Source: JBBSAT01 sp044223665 (lineage in GTDB: Bacteria > Myxococcota_A > Polyangia > Polyangiales > Sandaracinaceae). Taken from it: DNA of 64,000 nucleotides. Both the position numbers and the translations under genes were made by a program. The stretch spans positions 1-64,000 of the forward strand of contig JBGALT010000011.1 in the NCBI GenBank assembly GCA_044223665.1, read 5' to 3'. Below the pieces are notes generated by a model. That model saw only the letters and a program-made list of their open reading frames with translations. It made no database searches and had not been told where the DNA came from. Of this stretch, positions 1 to 8,314 are shown in pieces; position 1 is the stretch's first letter, and every line of letters starts with the position of its first letter.

Positions 1-38
1 CGGAGCGCGATCGCGTGCGCGCCCGGAGCGCGCAGCGA

Positions 39-57
39 GGCGTACCCCTGGTACGCC
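39..57. repeat. Short perfect inverted repeat upstream of the first gene
   Basis: An 8-bp perfect stem, GGCGTACC and GGTACGCC, is separated by a 3-nt loop (cct). It lies about 95 bases before the first start codon. No T-tract follows, so it may be the terminator of an upstream gene outside the window or simply a GC-rich palindrome. The remaining bases 1-150 show nothing else I can support. Confidence 0.35.
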
Positions 58-150
58 GCAGCGAGCAGCGAGGACGAAAGCCGCGAGCACGCCCGTCCAC
101 GCGACCGCAACCGATCCACTTGTTTCGGAGCGGGCCCTTATACTTCGTCC

Positions 151-1710
151 ATGAGACCCACGCTGGGATCGCTCGCGCTCGCCCTCTTGCTCGGGACCGT
201 CCCGGCGCTCGCCTCCGCGCAGTACCACTTCACGGACTCGCTCCGGAGCGGCACGTCCGGCAACGCCAGCGGCGGGACGTTCGGTCCCGACGGCTGGACC
301 GTCACCGGGGTCAGCGATCGGATCTGGTATCCGCTGCCGCGCCTGGTCTCGGGCTCCATCGAGGTGACCGTCGCCAACATCACGCCCGCGGTGCTCCCGC
401 TCGCCGACCACGAGATCTTCGCGATGTACGAGGACGGCCACGGCATCGGCGAGCCGATCGCCTACTCCCCCGCGTTCCGCAACAACCACTACAAGATGCT
501 GCTCCGCATCTACGGGGGCGCCGAGGTGGGACGCGTCGGCTCCATGAAGATGATGTGGGGCATGTGCCCGAGCGGCGCGCCCGGCTACGACGCGTGCGGT
601 TGCACCTCGTTCTTCGAGGAGCCGTTCGCCGATCCGGGCCCGTGGACCGGCGCGCCCGTCCGCATCCGCGTGGAGTGGGGAGGCGGCCACGCGCGCCTGT
701 TGCGCGACGGAGTCGAGGTGGTCTCGGTCGACTGGTCGGGCACGGGACTGGAGTTCGGCCCGAGTGATCTCCACATGATGATCGGCAGCCCGCGCAACGA
801 CGGTGGCCTTTCGGCCATGCCTCTCGGCGCGACGTTCTCCGACCTCGTCGTCGACGGTGTCGAGGGGCTGGTCGCGACGTGCCCGGGGGGCCCGGTCGAC
901 GCCGGCGTCGCGCTCGATGCGGGGTCCTGCGGCACCGGAGGAGGCGCGATCGCCGATGCAACGGCCGCTTCGTGGGAGCCGGGCGTCTTCGCCGACGCGA
1001 GCGACTTGAACGTCGAGGGCGACGGCGCGCAGCCGAACGCCGTCGTCTATCTGCGCTTCCCCGCTCCCGGCGGGCCGGTGACGCGGGCGACGCTCACGAT
1101 GCACACGGCGAGCACCGCCAGCGCGGGCGGGGGCTCGGGACGCGTCTGCGCGATCTCGAGCGGGAGCTGGGACGAGGCGACGCTGACGTGGGCGAACCGA
1201 CCCGCGCCGACCACGTGCACCGGCACCGCGCGGACGGTGGGCGCAGGAGAAGCCGTGAGCTGGGACGTGACCTCGCTCGTCGCGGGCGGCGCGCGGGTCG
1301 AGCTCGCGGTCGTCTCGACCGACGGCGACGGGGTCCACTACCTGTCTCGCGAGTCGGGCGGGTGCGCGCTCGGGCCGACCCTCGACGTCGAGGTCGGCGC
1401 GGCGAGCGATGCCGCGGTCGTCGTGGACGCGGCGAGCGTCGCGCCCGACGGCGGCAGTGCCTCGGACGCCGGCTGCCCCTCCGACGCCGCGAGCGCGGGC
1501 CTCGGGACGCGGGAGCGACGACGGACGTGGGGGCGCGCGCGTGGGCCGCCTGCATTGGCTGTGGGTGCCGGGCGCCAGGGCGCCAGAGCGCGCGCTGCGT
1601 TCGAGGTCCGCGGCACTCGCGACGCCGCTCGTCGCGCGACGGCGGCGACGCAGGGCCCACTGAACATCCGGCGGGTAGAATCGTGGCCTTCGGCGCCACG
1701 GAGGGGTTAA
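151..1710 (+). CDS. Secreted DNRLRE-domain surface protein with a broken MYXO-CTERM tail
   Basis: Residues 1-24 form a classical signal peptide ending in ASAQ. The first half (about residues 25-235) is rich in beta strand, with a lectin or LamG-like look. A cysteine/aspartate linker follows, and then a DNRLRE-type domain at about residues 270-420, recognised by the stretches VVYLRFPAP, SSGSWDEATLTW and VSWDVTSLV. Such domains are found on secreted proteins and filament adhesins. After about residue 450 the frame becomes arginine-rich nonsense. The expected myxobacterial tail instead appears in the other two forward frames: GCGCRAPG near 1558-1580 and ALATPLVARRRRRR ending with a stop at 1663. 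The true product probably ends at 1663, and the C-terminus drawn here is likely an artefact of one or two lost bases. Ligand and role are unknown. Confidence 0.75.
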   Translation: MRPTLGSLALALLLGTVPALASAQYHFTDSLRSGTSGNASGGTFGPDGWTVTGVSDRIWYPLPRLVSGSIEVTVANITPAVLPLADHEIFAMYEDGHGIGEPIAYSPAFRNNHYKMLLRIYGGAEVGRVGSMKMMWGMCPSGAPGYDACGCTSFFEEPFADPGPWTGAPVRIRVEWGGGHARLLRDGVEVVSVDWSGTGLEFGPSDLHMMIGSPRNDGGLSAMPLGATFSDLVVDGVEGLVATCPGGPVDAGVALDAGSCGTGGGAIADATAASWEPGVFADASDLNVEGDGAQPNAVVYLRFPAPGGPVTRATLTMHTASTASAGGGSGRVCAISSGSWDEATLTWANRPAPTTCTGTARTVGAGEAVSWDVTSLVAGGARVELAVVSTDGDGVHYLSRESGGCALGPTLDVEVGAASDAAVVVDAASVAPDGGSASDAGCPSDAASAGLGTRERRRTWGRARGPPALAVGAGRQGARARAAFEVRGTRDAARRATAATQGPLNIRRVESWPSAPRRG

Positions 1711-1749
1711 GAGCACGGGCTTCTGGAATCGTCGGCGTGGCGCCGGCGG

Positions 1750-2664
1750 TTGGCGAGCCCCGGGACCCTCGTGAGCCAATTCAGGCGACTCAGAGATGCG
1801 GCCATCGCGATCGTACTGCTCGCGCTGCCCTTCTTCGTGCTGAACGCGAACCTGCGCGAGCCCGGCCGCGCCAACTTCTACGATCAGCCCATCCTGGATC
1901 TCTCGGCGCCGATCCAGTCGCTGGCGACGTCCGTCGCCGGCGCGGTGAGCGACTTCTTCGACGACTACGTCTATCTCGTCGAGGTCCAGGACGAGAACGA
2001 CCGGCTGCGCACGCGCCTGGCGCGCCTCGAGCAGGAGCACGAGACGCTGACGGCCGAGGCCCTGGAGAACCGCCGCCTGCGCTCGCTCCTCTCTCTCCGC
2101 GAGCGGATCGGCGGCCAGGTCATCGCCGCCCAGGTCATCGGACGCGACGTCTCGCCGTTCTTCCGCGTCACGCGCGTGGAGGTCGACCGCGGCGAGCGCG
2201 ACCACGTACGCGAGGGCATGCCCGTCATCGCCGCGCGGGGGCTCGTGGGCCAGGTGAGCCGCCCGATCGGCGGGCGCTACGCCGACGTGATGCTGGTCAT
2301 CGACAACCGATGCGCGGTCGACGTCGTGGTCCAGCGCACGGGATCGCGCGGCATGCTGCGCGGCACGGGCGAGGACGACCGGTACATGGCCCGCATCGAG
2401 TACCTCGGACGCGACGACGAGGTGCGCGTGGGCGATCTCGTGCACACGAGCGGCCTGGGCCAGCGCTTCCCGGCGTCGATCCTGGTGGGGCGCATCACGC
2501 GGATCATCCGCGCCGACTCCGGCATGTTCCAGGAGGTCGAGGTCGCGCCGGCCGTGGACTTCTCCACGCTCGACGAGGTGCTGATCCTCGAGAGCGGCTC
2601 GCGCGCGGAAGCGCGAGCACAGGTGGACGAGGACGACGAGCTGCCCATCACGGGGGAGCCCTGA
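1750..2664 (+). CDS. mreC: Rod shape-determining protein MreC
   Basis: MreC is a bitopic periplasmic scaffold that links the MreB cytoskeleton to the wall-elongating PBP2/RodA enzymes. This 304-residue protein has one membrane segment at about residues 16-33. A coiled coil follows at about 75-110, and then the two-barrel MreC domain, with conserved-looking stretches such as GLVGQVS, VIDNRCAVDV and FPASILVG. Its position directly before mreD, mrdA and rodA supports the call. The drawn start is TTG at 1750. A GTG at 1771, giving SQFRRLRDA right after the start and preceded by GGGA, is equally or more likely. The C-terminal 15 residues are acidic. No mreB is present upstream, so MreB must be encoded elsewhere. 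Confidence 0.93.
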   Translation: MASPGTLVSQFRRLRDAAIAIVLLALPFFVLNANLREPGRANFYDQPILDLSAPIQSLATSVAGAVSDFFDDYVYLVEVQDENDRLRTRLARLEQEHETLTAEALENRRLRSLLSLRERIGGQVIAAQVIGRDVSPFFRVTRVEVDRGERDHVREGMPVIAARGLVGQVSRPIGGRYADVMLVIDNRCAVDVVVQRTGSRGMLRGTGEDDRYMARIEYLGRDDEVRVGDLVHTSGLGQRFPASILVGRITRIIRADSGMFQEVEVAPAVDFSTLDEVLILESGSRAEARAQVDEDDELPITGEP

Positions 2665-2668
2665 CGCC

Positions 2669-3277
2669 GTGAAGAACGTCGTCCACCTCGCGTTCGGCCT
2701 CGGGCTGCTCCTCGCGCAGGCGGCGCTCGCGACCGTGCTGCCGTTGCACCCGTTCGTGCCGCTCCTGCTGCTGCCGATCGCGATCTACCTCGGGGTCGAT
2801 CCCGACGTGCAGCTCTTGCGCGGTGCCGCGCTCTCGTTCGTGCTCGGCTACTTCGCCGACGAGATCGGCGGCGTGCCCACGGGCCTGACGACGTTCGTGC
2901 TGGTCGCCACGTTCCTCGCCACGCGCGGCGCCGGTATCCGCCTCACGCTCCGCGGTGCGCCCTTCCAGATGGGCCTGGTGTTCGCCATCTCGCTCGTGGC
3001 GAGCGGCACGACGCTGGCGCTGCGCGCGATCTTCCAGCCGCCCGAGGCCTTCCCGCTGGTGATGCCGCCCGCCGGTGTGCTCGGCTGGCTGGTGCGCCTG
3101 TTCGTCGGCGAAGGCTCGCGTCTGGGGAGCGTGACGCTGTACGCCACGACGATGATCGCGTCGGCCATCGCGACCGCGGCCGCCGCGCCGCCGATCTTCG
3201 CCGCCGTGCGCCGCATCGAGCGGATCTCGCAGCGTGCACGGCGCAGCGCGGCCGAGGGCACGGTGGTGACCCCGTGA
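2669..3277 (+). CDS. mreD: Rod shape-determining protein MreD
   Basis: MreD is an integral inner-membrane component of the elongasome and is poorly conserved in sequence. This 202-residue protein is mostly hydrophobic, with about five predicted membrane segments and a short arginine-rich cytoplasmic tail, which fits the family in size and topology. It begins with GTG 5 bases after the mreC stop, and its 3' end overlaps the mrdA start by 4 bases (GTGA), a mark of translational coupling. The identification rests on topology plus the invariant mreC-mreD-mrdA-rodA gene order more than on a sequence motif. Confidence 0.88.
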   Translation: MKNVVHLAFGLGLLLAQAALATVLPLHPFVPLLLLPIAIYLGVDPDVQLLRGAALSFVLGYFADEIGGVPTGLTTFVLVATFLATRGAGIRLTLRGAPFQMGLVFAISLVASGTTLALRAIFQPPEAFPLVMPPAGVLGWLVRLFVGEGSRLGSVTLYATTMIASAIATAAAAPPIFAAVRRIERISQRARRSAAEGTVVTP

Positions 3278-5193
3278 GCCTGCTCTCGGTACGCCGCGAG
3301 GTCGGCGAGTTCCGCAAGCGCTACAAGTGGATGGCGGCGTTCGTCGTCCTCGTCTTCACGGGCCTCGTCGCCCGCATGATGGACCTGCAGGTCGTCGAGC
3401 ACGCGCACTACGCCGAGATCGCGCGCGAGAACGTGACCAAGACGCTGCCGCTCCGCGCGACGCGCGGCGTGATCCGCGACACCGAGGGCCGCGTCATCGT
3501 GACGAACCGCCCGAGCTACGACGTGTACCTGACGCCGTCCCGCCTGCGCGACGGCGACGTCGAGCGGCTCGAGTCGTTGATGGGCCTCTCCGACGAGGCG
3601 CGCTCCCACCTCGAGCAGCGCCTGTCCGAGGTCCCCGAGCGGCGGCTCACCCACCAGATCCGCTTCTTCAGCGACATCTCGCGCGAGTCGCTGGCGGCCC
3701 TCGAGACGCACGAGCAGGACTTCGTCGACGATCACGGCCACAGCCCGCTCGACGTCGTCGTCTCGCCCGTGCGCACCTACCCCTATCGCGCGCTCGGCGC
3801 GCACGCGATCGGCTACCTCAACGAGCTCCGGCCCGAGGAGCTCGCGGAGCTACGCGGCGCGGGCTATCACCTGGGCGATCTGGTCGGGCGCACCGGTCTC
3901 GAGCGCGCGTGGGAGAGCTTGCTGCGCGGGCGCCGCGGCTACCGGCGCGTGCTGGTCGACGACGACGTGGAGATCGACCCCGCCCTCCTCGCGGACGACC
4001 GCCCCGAGCTCGTCGAGCCGGTGCCGGGGCGCGACATCACGCTCACCCTCGACATGGAGCTGATGCGCATCATCGAGCGCGCGTTCCGTGGGCGCGCTTC
4101 GGGCGCGGCGGTCGTGGTCGACGTTCGCACCGGGGCGGTGCGCGCGTTGTTCAGCAAGCCGAGCTACGACCCCGAGGTGTTCACGGCCGGGCTCTCGCGC
4201 GACGAGTACGCGGAGCTGCGCGACGACCCGTTCCGTCCGTTGATCGACAAGACGATCTACGAGACCTACTTCCCGGCCTCCACGTTCAAGCCCTTCGCCG
4301 CGCTCGCCGCGTTGCAGGAGGGCCTCATCGACCCGGGCGAGCGCGTGGACTGCCAGGGCTCGTACACGATCGGAACCGGCGCCGGCGCCCGACACCCGCG
4401 CTGCACCTCCACGCACCACGAGGTCGACATGCGCCTCGGCCTCGTGCAGTCGTGCAACGTCTACTTCTATCACCTGGCCGAGGTCGTCGGCATCGATCGC
4501 ATCGCGCACATGGCGCAGGACTTCGGCCTCGGGCGCCGCTGCGGCATCGGCATCAACAGCGAGGCGAGCGGCTTCATCCCCACCCGCGAGTGGTACGAGA
4601 GCCATCACGCGTGGCAGGGCGGTCTCGCGCTCAACACGGCGATCGGCCAGGGCGACACGCGCGTGACGCTCGTGCAGCTCGCGATGGCGTACGCGGCGAT
4701 CGCCAACGGCGGCACCCTGTACGTGCCGCAGCTCGTCGAGCGCGTCTCGGCGCCGGACGGCACGACGGTCGAGGAGTTCCAGCCGCGCGTGCGCCGTCGC
4801 GTCCACGTCGACCCGGAGCACCTCGCCTTCGTCATCGACTCGCTCTACGGCGTCGTCAACGACGACGTGGGCACCGCCCACGAGGCGCGCCTCGATCACC
4901 CGGGCGACGTCTCCATCGCCGGCAAGACCGGCACGGCCCAGATCGGCGGGCGCATCCGCTCCGAAGAGGAAGCGACGCGGGCTGCCTACGAGCGGCGCGC
5001 GCACGCGTGGTTCGCCGGCTTCGCGCCGGTCGAGGACCCCGAGGTCGCCATCGTGGTGCTGGTGGAGCACGGCGGCTCGGGCGGCCGCTTCGCCGCGCCC
5101 ATCGCGATCCAGATCCTGCAGGAGTACCTGGGCGGGCGCGAGCAGGCCACGACGGCCTCCACCGAGGTGGTGCGCACGGGAGCGCCGCGCTGA
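3274..5193 (+). CDS. mrdA: Penicillin-binding protein 2 (elongation-specific transpeptidase)
   Basis: This is a class B PBP that cross-links peptidoglycan during cell elongation as partner of RodA. It has one N-terminal membrane anchor (about residues 17-36), followed by the PBP dimerisation domain with the segment RGVIRDTEGRVI. The transpeptidase domain carries all three catalytic motifs: STFK with the acylated Ser at 336, SCN at 393-395, and KTG at 551-553. The length of 639 residues matches PBP2. Translation starts at a GTG that overlaps the mreD stop, and the gene ends in TGATG, overlapping rodA. No motif is missing, so the enzyme should be active. Confidence 0.96.
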   Translation: MSLLSVRREVGEFRKRYKWMAAFVVLVFTGLVARMMDLQVVEHAHYAEIARENVTKTLPLRATRGVIRDTEGRVIVTNRPSYDVYLTPSRLRDGDVERLESLMGLSDEARSHLEQRLSEVPERRLTHQIRFFSDISRESLAALETHEQDFVDDHGHSPLDVVVSPVRTYPYRALGAHAIGYLNELRPEELAELRGAGYHLGDLVGRTGLERAWESLLRGRRGYRRVLVDDDVEIDPALLADDRPELVEPVPGRDITLTLDMELMRIIERAFRGRASGAAVVVDVRTGAVRALFSKPSYDPEVFTAGLSRDEYAELRDDPFRPLIDKTIYETYFPASTFKPFAALAALQEGLIDPGERVDCQGSYTIGTGAGARHPRCTSTHHEVDMRLGLVQSCNVYFYHLAEVVGIDRIAHMAQDFGLGRRCGIGINSEASGFIPTREWYESHHAWQGGLALNTAIGQGDTRVTLVQLAMAYAAIANGGTLYVPQLVERVSAPDGTTVEEFQPRVRRRVHVDPEHLAFVIDSLYGVVNDDVGTAHEARLDHPGDVSIAGKTGTAQIGGRIRSEEEATRAAYERRAHAWFAGFAPVEDPEVAIVVLVEHGGSGGRFAAPIAIQILQEYLGGREQATTASTEVVRTGAPR

Positions 5194-6314
5194 TGGCTCA
5201 GCTCGGCAAGGGCATCCGCGATCAGTTCGACTGGCCGCTCTTCGTCACCGCGTCGGCCATCGCCGTGCTCGGCGTCACGAACCTCTACTCGGCCACGAGC
5301 GCCTCCTCGCGCGTCGCGCTCGCCGACCTCTACATCCAGCAGATCTACTGGCTCGTCCTCGGCGCCGGCGTCGCCGTGCTCGTGGCGGCGATCGACTACC
5401 GCCACTACGAGCGCTTCGGCTGGTTCGCGTACGGCGCCGGGATCGTGCTCTTGGTGCTGGTGTTCCTGCTCGCGCCCGAGGTGCGCGGCTCCCAGCGATG
5501 GATCCGCATCGGTGCGTTCTCACTCCAGCCGAGCGAGCTGATGAAGGTCTTCTTGATCATCGCGCTCGCCAAGCACCTGCACAACGACCCGAAGACCGAG
5601 GGGCGCACGCTGCGCGATCTCGTCGTGCCCGGCGTCATTCTCGCGGTCCCCATGCTGCTGATCGTGCGGCAGCCCGACCTCGGGACCGCGCTGATGTGCG
5701 CGTTCATCTTCGCCAGCATCATGCTGCTCACGAACCTGAAGTGGCGCTCGTTCGTCACGCTCGTGGGCACCTTCGTGGTGAGCGCGGTGCCGATCTGGGT
5801 CTTCGGTCTGCGCGACTACCAGCGGACACGCTTCCTCTCGTACTTCGACATGCTCTTCGGCGAGAACCCCGACATCCTCGGCGACGGCTGGCACACCTAC
5901 CAGTCGCTGGTCGCGATCGGCTCGGGCGGCGTCACGGGCCAAGGGTTCATGCAGGGGACCCAGAGCCAGTTCCAGTTCCTCCCCGATCGCCACACCGACT
6001 TCCCTTTCAGTGTGTGGGCCGAGGAGCGCGGGTTCCTCGGGGTGCTGCTCCTGCTCGGGCTCTACGTCTTCTTGATCCTCTGGGGGCTGCGGATCGCCTA
6101 CACGGCCAAGGACCGCTTCGGCGCGGTGCTCGCGGTCGGCGTGAGCGCCTTCTTCTTCTGGCACTCGGCGATCAACCTCGGGATGGTCTGCGGGCTGCTC
6201 CCGGTGGTCGGCATCACGTTGCCTCTGTTCAGCTACGGCGGCTCGAGCGTGCTGACCAGCATGACGGGCATCGGCCTCTTGATGAACGTCTCGATCCGGA
6301 GGCTCAGCTTCTGA
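5193..6314 (+). CDS. rodA: Peptidoglycan glycosyltransferase RodA (SEDS family)
   Basis: RodA polymerises lipid II into glycan strands in the inner membrane, working with PBP2. The protein has 373 residues and about ten membrane segments. Recognisable SEDS motifs are RQPDLGTALM in the middle and FLPDRHTDFPFSVWAEERG in the large periplasmic loop region, plus the C-terminal GITLPLFSYGGSS. The start ATG at 5193 shares one base with the mrdA stop (TGATG), so the two partners are translated together. It is the last gene of the elongasome operon; a lipoprotein gene follows after one base and may be co-transcribed. Confidence 0.96.
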   Translation: MAQLGKGIRDQFDWPLFVTASAIAVLGVTNLYSATSASSRVALADLYIQQIYWLVLGAGVAVLVAAIDYRHYERFGWFAYGAGIVLLVLVFLLAPEVRGSQRWIRIGAFSLQPSELMKVFLIIALAKHLHNDPKTEGRTLRDLVVPGVILAVPMLLIVRQPDLGTALMCAFIFASIMLLTNLKWRSFVTLVGTFVVSAVPIWVFGLRDYQRTRFLSYFDMLFGENPDILGDGWHTYQSLVAIGSGGVTGQGFMQGTQSQFQFLPDRHTDFPFSVWAEERGFLGVLLLLGLYVFLILWGLRIAYTAKDRFGAVLAVGVSAFFFWHSAINLGMVCGLLPVVGITLPLFSYGGSSVLTSMTGIGLLMNVSIRRLSF

Positions 6315-6315
6315 C

Positions 6316-6897
6316 ATGACGCGCATGCTCCTCTCGTCCCTGTTCTCGATCCTCGTCGCTGGGTGCAGCTGCGGCACGAGCCACACACCCGATGGCGCGC
6401 AGCCCGGCGACACCGGCGGCGCCGAGGACGCGCAGCTGCCGATCGACGCCGCGGCGCCCATGGACGCCGCACCGCCGATGGACGCCCCGCGAGCCGACAC
6501 CGGCGCCTGCGCCGACGACACGCGCGAGGACGACGACACGCTGGCCGCCGGGCTCGCCGAGGACCCGATCTACGCGCTCGGCGGCACGACGACGATCACG
6601 GGGCTGGTCGCGTGCCCGGGCGACGACGACTACTTCCACGGATACGCCGACTGCTGCGGCTCGCCCGTCGGCGCCGATCTCGCCTGGAGCGCCGCCCAGG
6701 GCACGCTCGAGCTCGAGATCCTCGCCCCCGACGGCTCGCCTTGGCCCGTCGACGACGTGGTCACCGAGGGCGGCCACGCGCGCCGCGTCGAGACGAGCTC
6801 GATCGCCGGCCACGACTTCGTCGTCCGCGTGCACAACCCTGGCCCGCAGGCCGTCCCCTACGATCTGACGGTGCTGGCCCTCGTCATCGGGCCTTGA
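6316..6897 (+). CDS. Lipoprotein with a PPC-like (pre-peptidase C-terminal) domain
   Basis: The signal peptide ends in the lipobox LVAGC (Cys17), so the product should be an envelope lipoprotein. A low-complexity Asp/Ala linker (residues 25-60) leads to a beta-sandwich-like domain. Its sequence includes GDDDYFHGYA and a closing DLTVLAL, which resembles the bacterial pre-peptidase C-terminal domain. No catalytic partner domain is present, so it is probably a binding or structural module. It starts one base after rodA and may be the last gene of the operon. The 3' end overlaps the convergent phosphoesterase gene by 14 bases. Function unknown. Confidence 0.75.
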   Translation: MTRMLLSSLFSILVAGCSCGTSHTPDGAQPGDTGGAEDAQLPIDAAAPMDAAPPMDAPRADTGACADDTREDDDTLAAGLAEDPIYALGGTTTITGLVACPGDDDYFHGYADCCGSPVGADLAWSAAQGTLELEILAPDGSPWPVDDVVTEGGHARRVETSSIAGHDFVVRVHNPGPQAVPYDLTVLALVIGP

Positions 6898-8275
6898 TCT
6901 CGCGCGGGTGATCGGCGCCCGCGGCGTACGCGCCCGCGAAGCTGCGGAGCAGCGCGACCTTGGTCTCGACACCGGTCGTCGCGGGCGGGACGAGCTCCGG
7001 ATGCGCGCCCGACCAGGCCGTGAACGGGTCGATGCGGTCCATGCCGAGCAAGAGCGCGCGGAGCGTCGCGACGCGATAGAGACGCTGACGGTCGAGCGGC
7101 GCGCCAGCCAGCTCGAGCAGGGTCCCGTCGGCATCGACGCGCGCGCGATCGTCGATCTGGAGAAAGCCACCGGACGCGCGCCGCTCGGTGCGCGAGAAGC
7201 GAACGGCATCGGCGAGAACCGATCCGGGAATCATCGCGAGGACGATCTCGTTGTCGAACGGGATCTCCTCACGCAGGTCGGCGTAGGTCAGCCGCTCGCG
7301 CCGCTCGACGTCGCCGCGCAGTCCCCCGCCGTTGAAGAGCGCGACGTCGGCGGCGAGGACGTCGCGCAGGCGCGAGCAGACGAACGTCCCGAAGCTGGTC
7401 GAGCTCGTGCGCGAGCCGGTGGACGAGAGCGTCTGCCCGGGAGCGAGGGTGCAGAGGGTGCGCGCCTCGAGATCGCGGATCAGCGCGAGGTGCGACTCCA
7501 CGCGGGCACGCAGCGCCGGATCTTCGTCGTGGGAGGCCATCGGCTCGAGACGGGCCGAGACCGTCACGCGCGGCGGCGCTCCCTCGCCTCCGCGGATCAC
7601 CAGCTCCGCGACGATCGCGGACGTGGCGTTCATGGGCGCCTTGGCGAGCGGCGCCCGATGCTGCAGCTCGAGGGCGCCGTCGTGCTCGTGCCCGCCCAGC
7701 ACGAGATCCACCAGGCCTGCGTCGGCCAGCGCACGATCGAGCCGCAGCGGCTGGTGCGTGAGAGCGACGACCGCCGCGCATCCCGCGGCCCGGAGCGCGC
7801 TCGCCTCGCGCGCGATGCCGACCGAGGTCGCCTCGAAGACGGCGCCGTCGAAGGGCTCTCGCCGGTAGAGCGTGGGATCGCCCTCGAGCGCTCCGACGAG
7901 GCCGACACGGAAGGGGCCGACCGCGACGACGTCGCTCGCCTGGGCTCGGAGGCGCAGGCCGCGCACGTTCGAGACGAGCACCGCCGCGCGCAGCTCTTCG
8001 AGCCGCGCCCGCAGATCGGCGGCCTCGAGCTCGTCCTCGTGGTTGCCGAGCGTCACGTGGGTGACGCCGAGCGCGTTCATGCAGTCGACCATCCCCCGAC
8101 CGCCGTCGAGGCTCGAGAGCAGGCTCGGCGCGAGGAAGTCCCCCGAGAGCGTGACGAGCAGTGCGTCGGTCGGGTCGTCGCGTCGCAGCTCGTCGATCAG
8201 CGTCGCGAGGCGAGGCAAGTGGGTGAGGACGTAGACGTCGTTGATCGCGACGATGCGCAGGCGCGCGGCGCTCAT
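6884..8275 (-). CDS. Metallophosphatase / 5'-nucleotidase family protein
   Basis: The 463-residue protein has the two-domain layout of the 5'-nucleotidase/UshA family. The N-terminal calcineurin-like metallophosphatase domain shows SGDFLAPSLL (44-53), GNHE (77-80), THQ (about 173) and GGHEHD (194-199). The C-terminal substrate domain shows NGGGLRGD (315-322). The usual first metal motif D-x-H-G is replaced by NDVY, so the His ligand is missing, as in a divergent subfamily with the NDVYxLxxLPRL signature. I see no signal peptide, so it is probably cytoplasmic, unlike UshA. The start was set at the ATG that puts the first motif near residue 12; the open frame continues much further upstream without protein-like sequence. 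Substrate (nucleotide or another phosphoester) is unknown. Confidence 0.85.
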   Translation of the reverse strand: MSAARLRIVAINDVYVLTHLPRLATLIDELRRDDPTDALLVTLSGDFLAPSLLSSLDGGRGMVDCMNALGVTHVTLGNHEDELEAADLRARLEELRAAVLVSNVRGLRLRAQASDVVAVGPFRVGLVGALEGDPTLYRREPFDGAVFEATSVGIAREASALRAAGCAAVVALTHQPLRLDRALADAGLVDLVLGGHEHDGALELQHRAPLAKAPMNATSAIVAELVIRGGEGAPPRVTVSARLEPMASHDEDPALRARVESHLALIRDLEARTLCTLAPGQTLSSTGSRTSSTSFGTFVCSRLRDVLAADVALFNGGGLRGDVERRERLTYADLREEIPFDNEIVLAMIPGSVLADAVRFSRTERRASGGFLQIDDRARVDADGTLLELAGAPLDRQRLYRVATLRALLLGMDRIDPFTAWSGAHPELVPPATTGVETKVALLRSFAGAYAAGADHPREIKAR

Positions 8276-8314
8276 GAACGGCGGCCAAGCATAGCGCGTG
8301 GTACAGGCAGGGCG

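Noticed and set aside
120..143. TTGTTT and TTATAC as a promoter for the first gene
   Set aside because: The spacing is about 12 bases and the -10-like element is only 7 bases from the start codon, which does not fit a normal promoter.
3327..6314. Open frame of 995 codons across mrdA and rodA
   Set aside because: Only its last 373 codons are protein-like (RodA). The first part is an Arg/Pro-rich shadow of mrdA in another frame.
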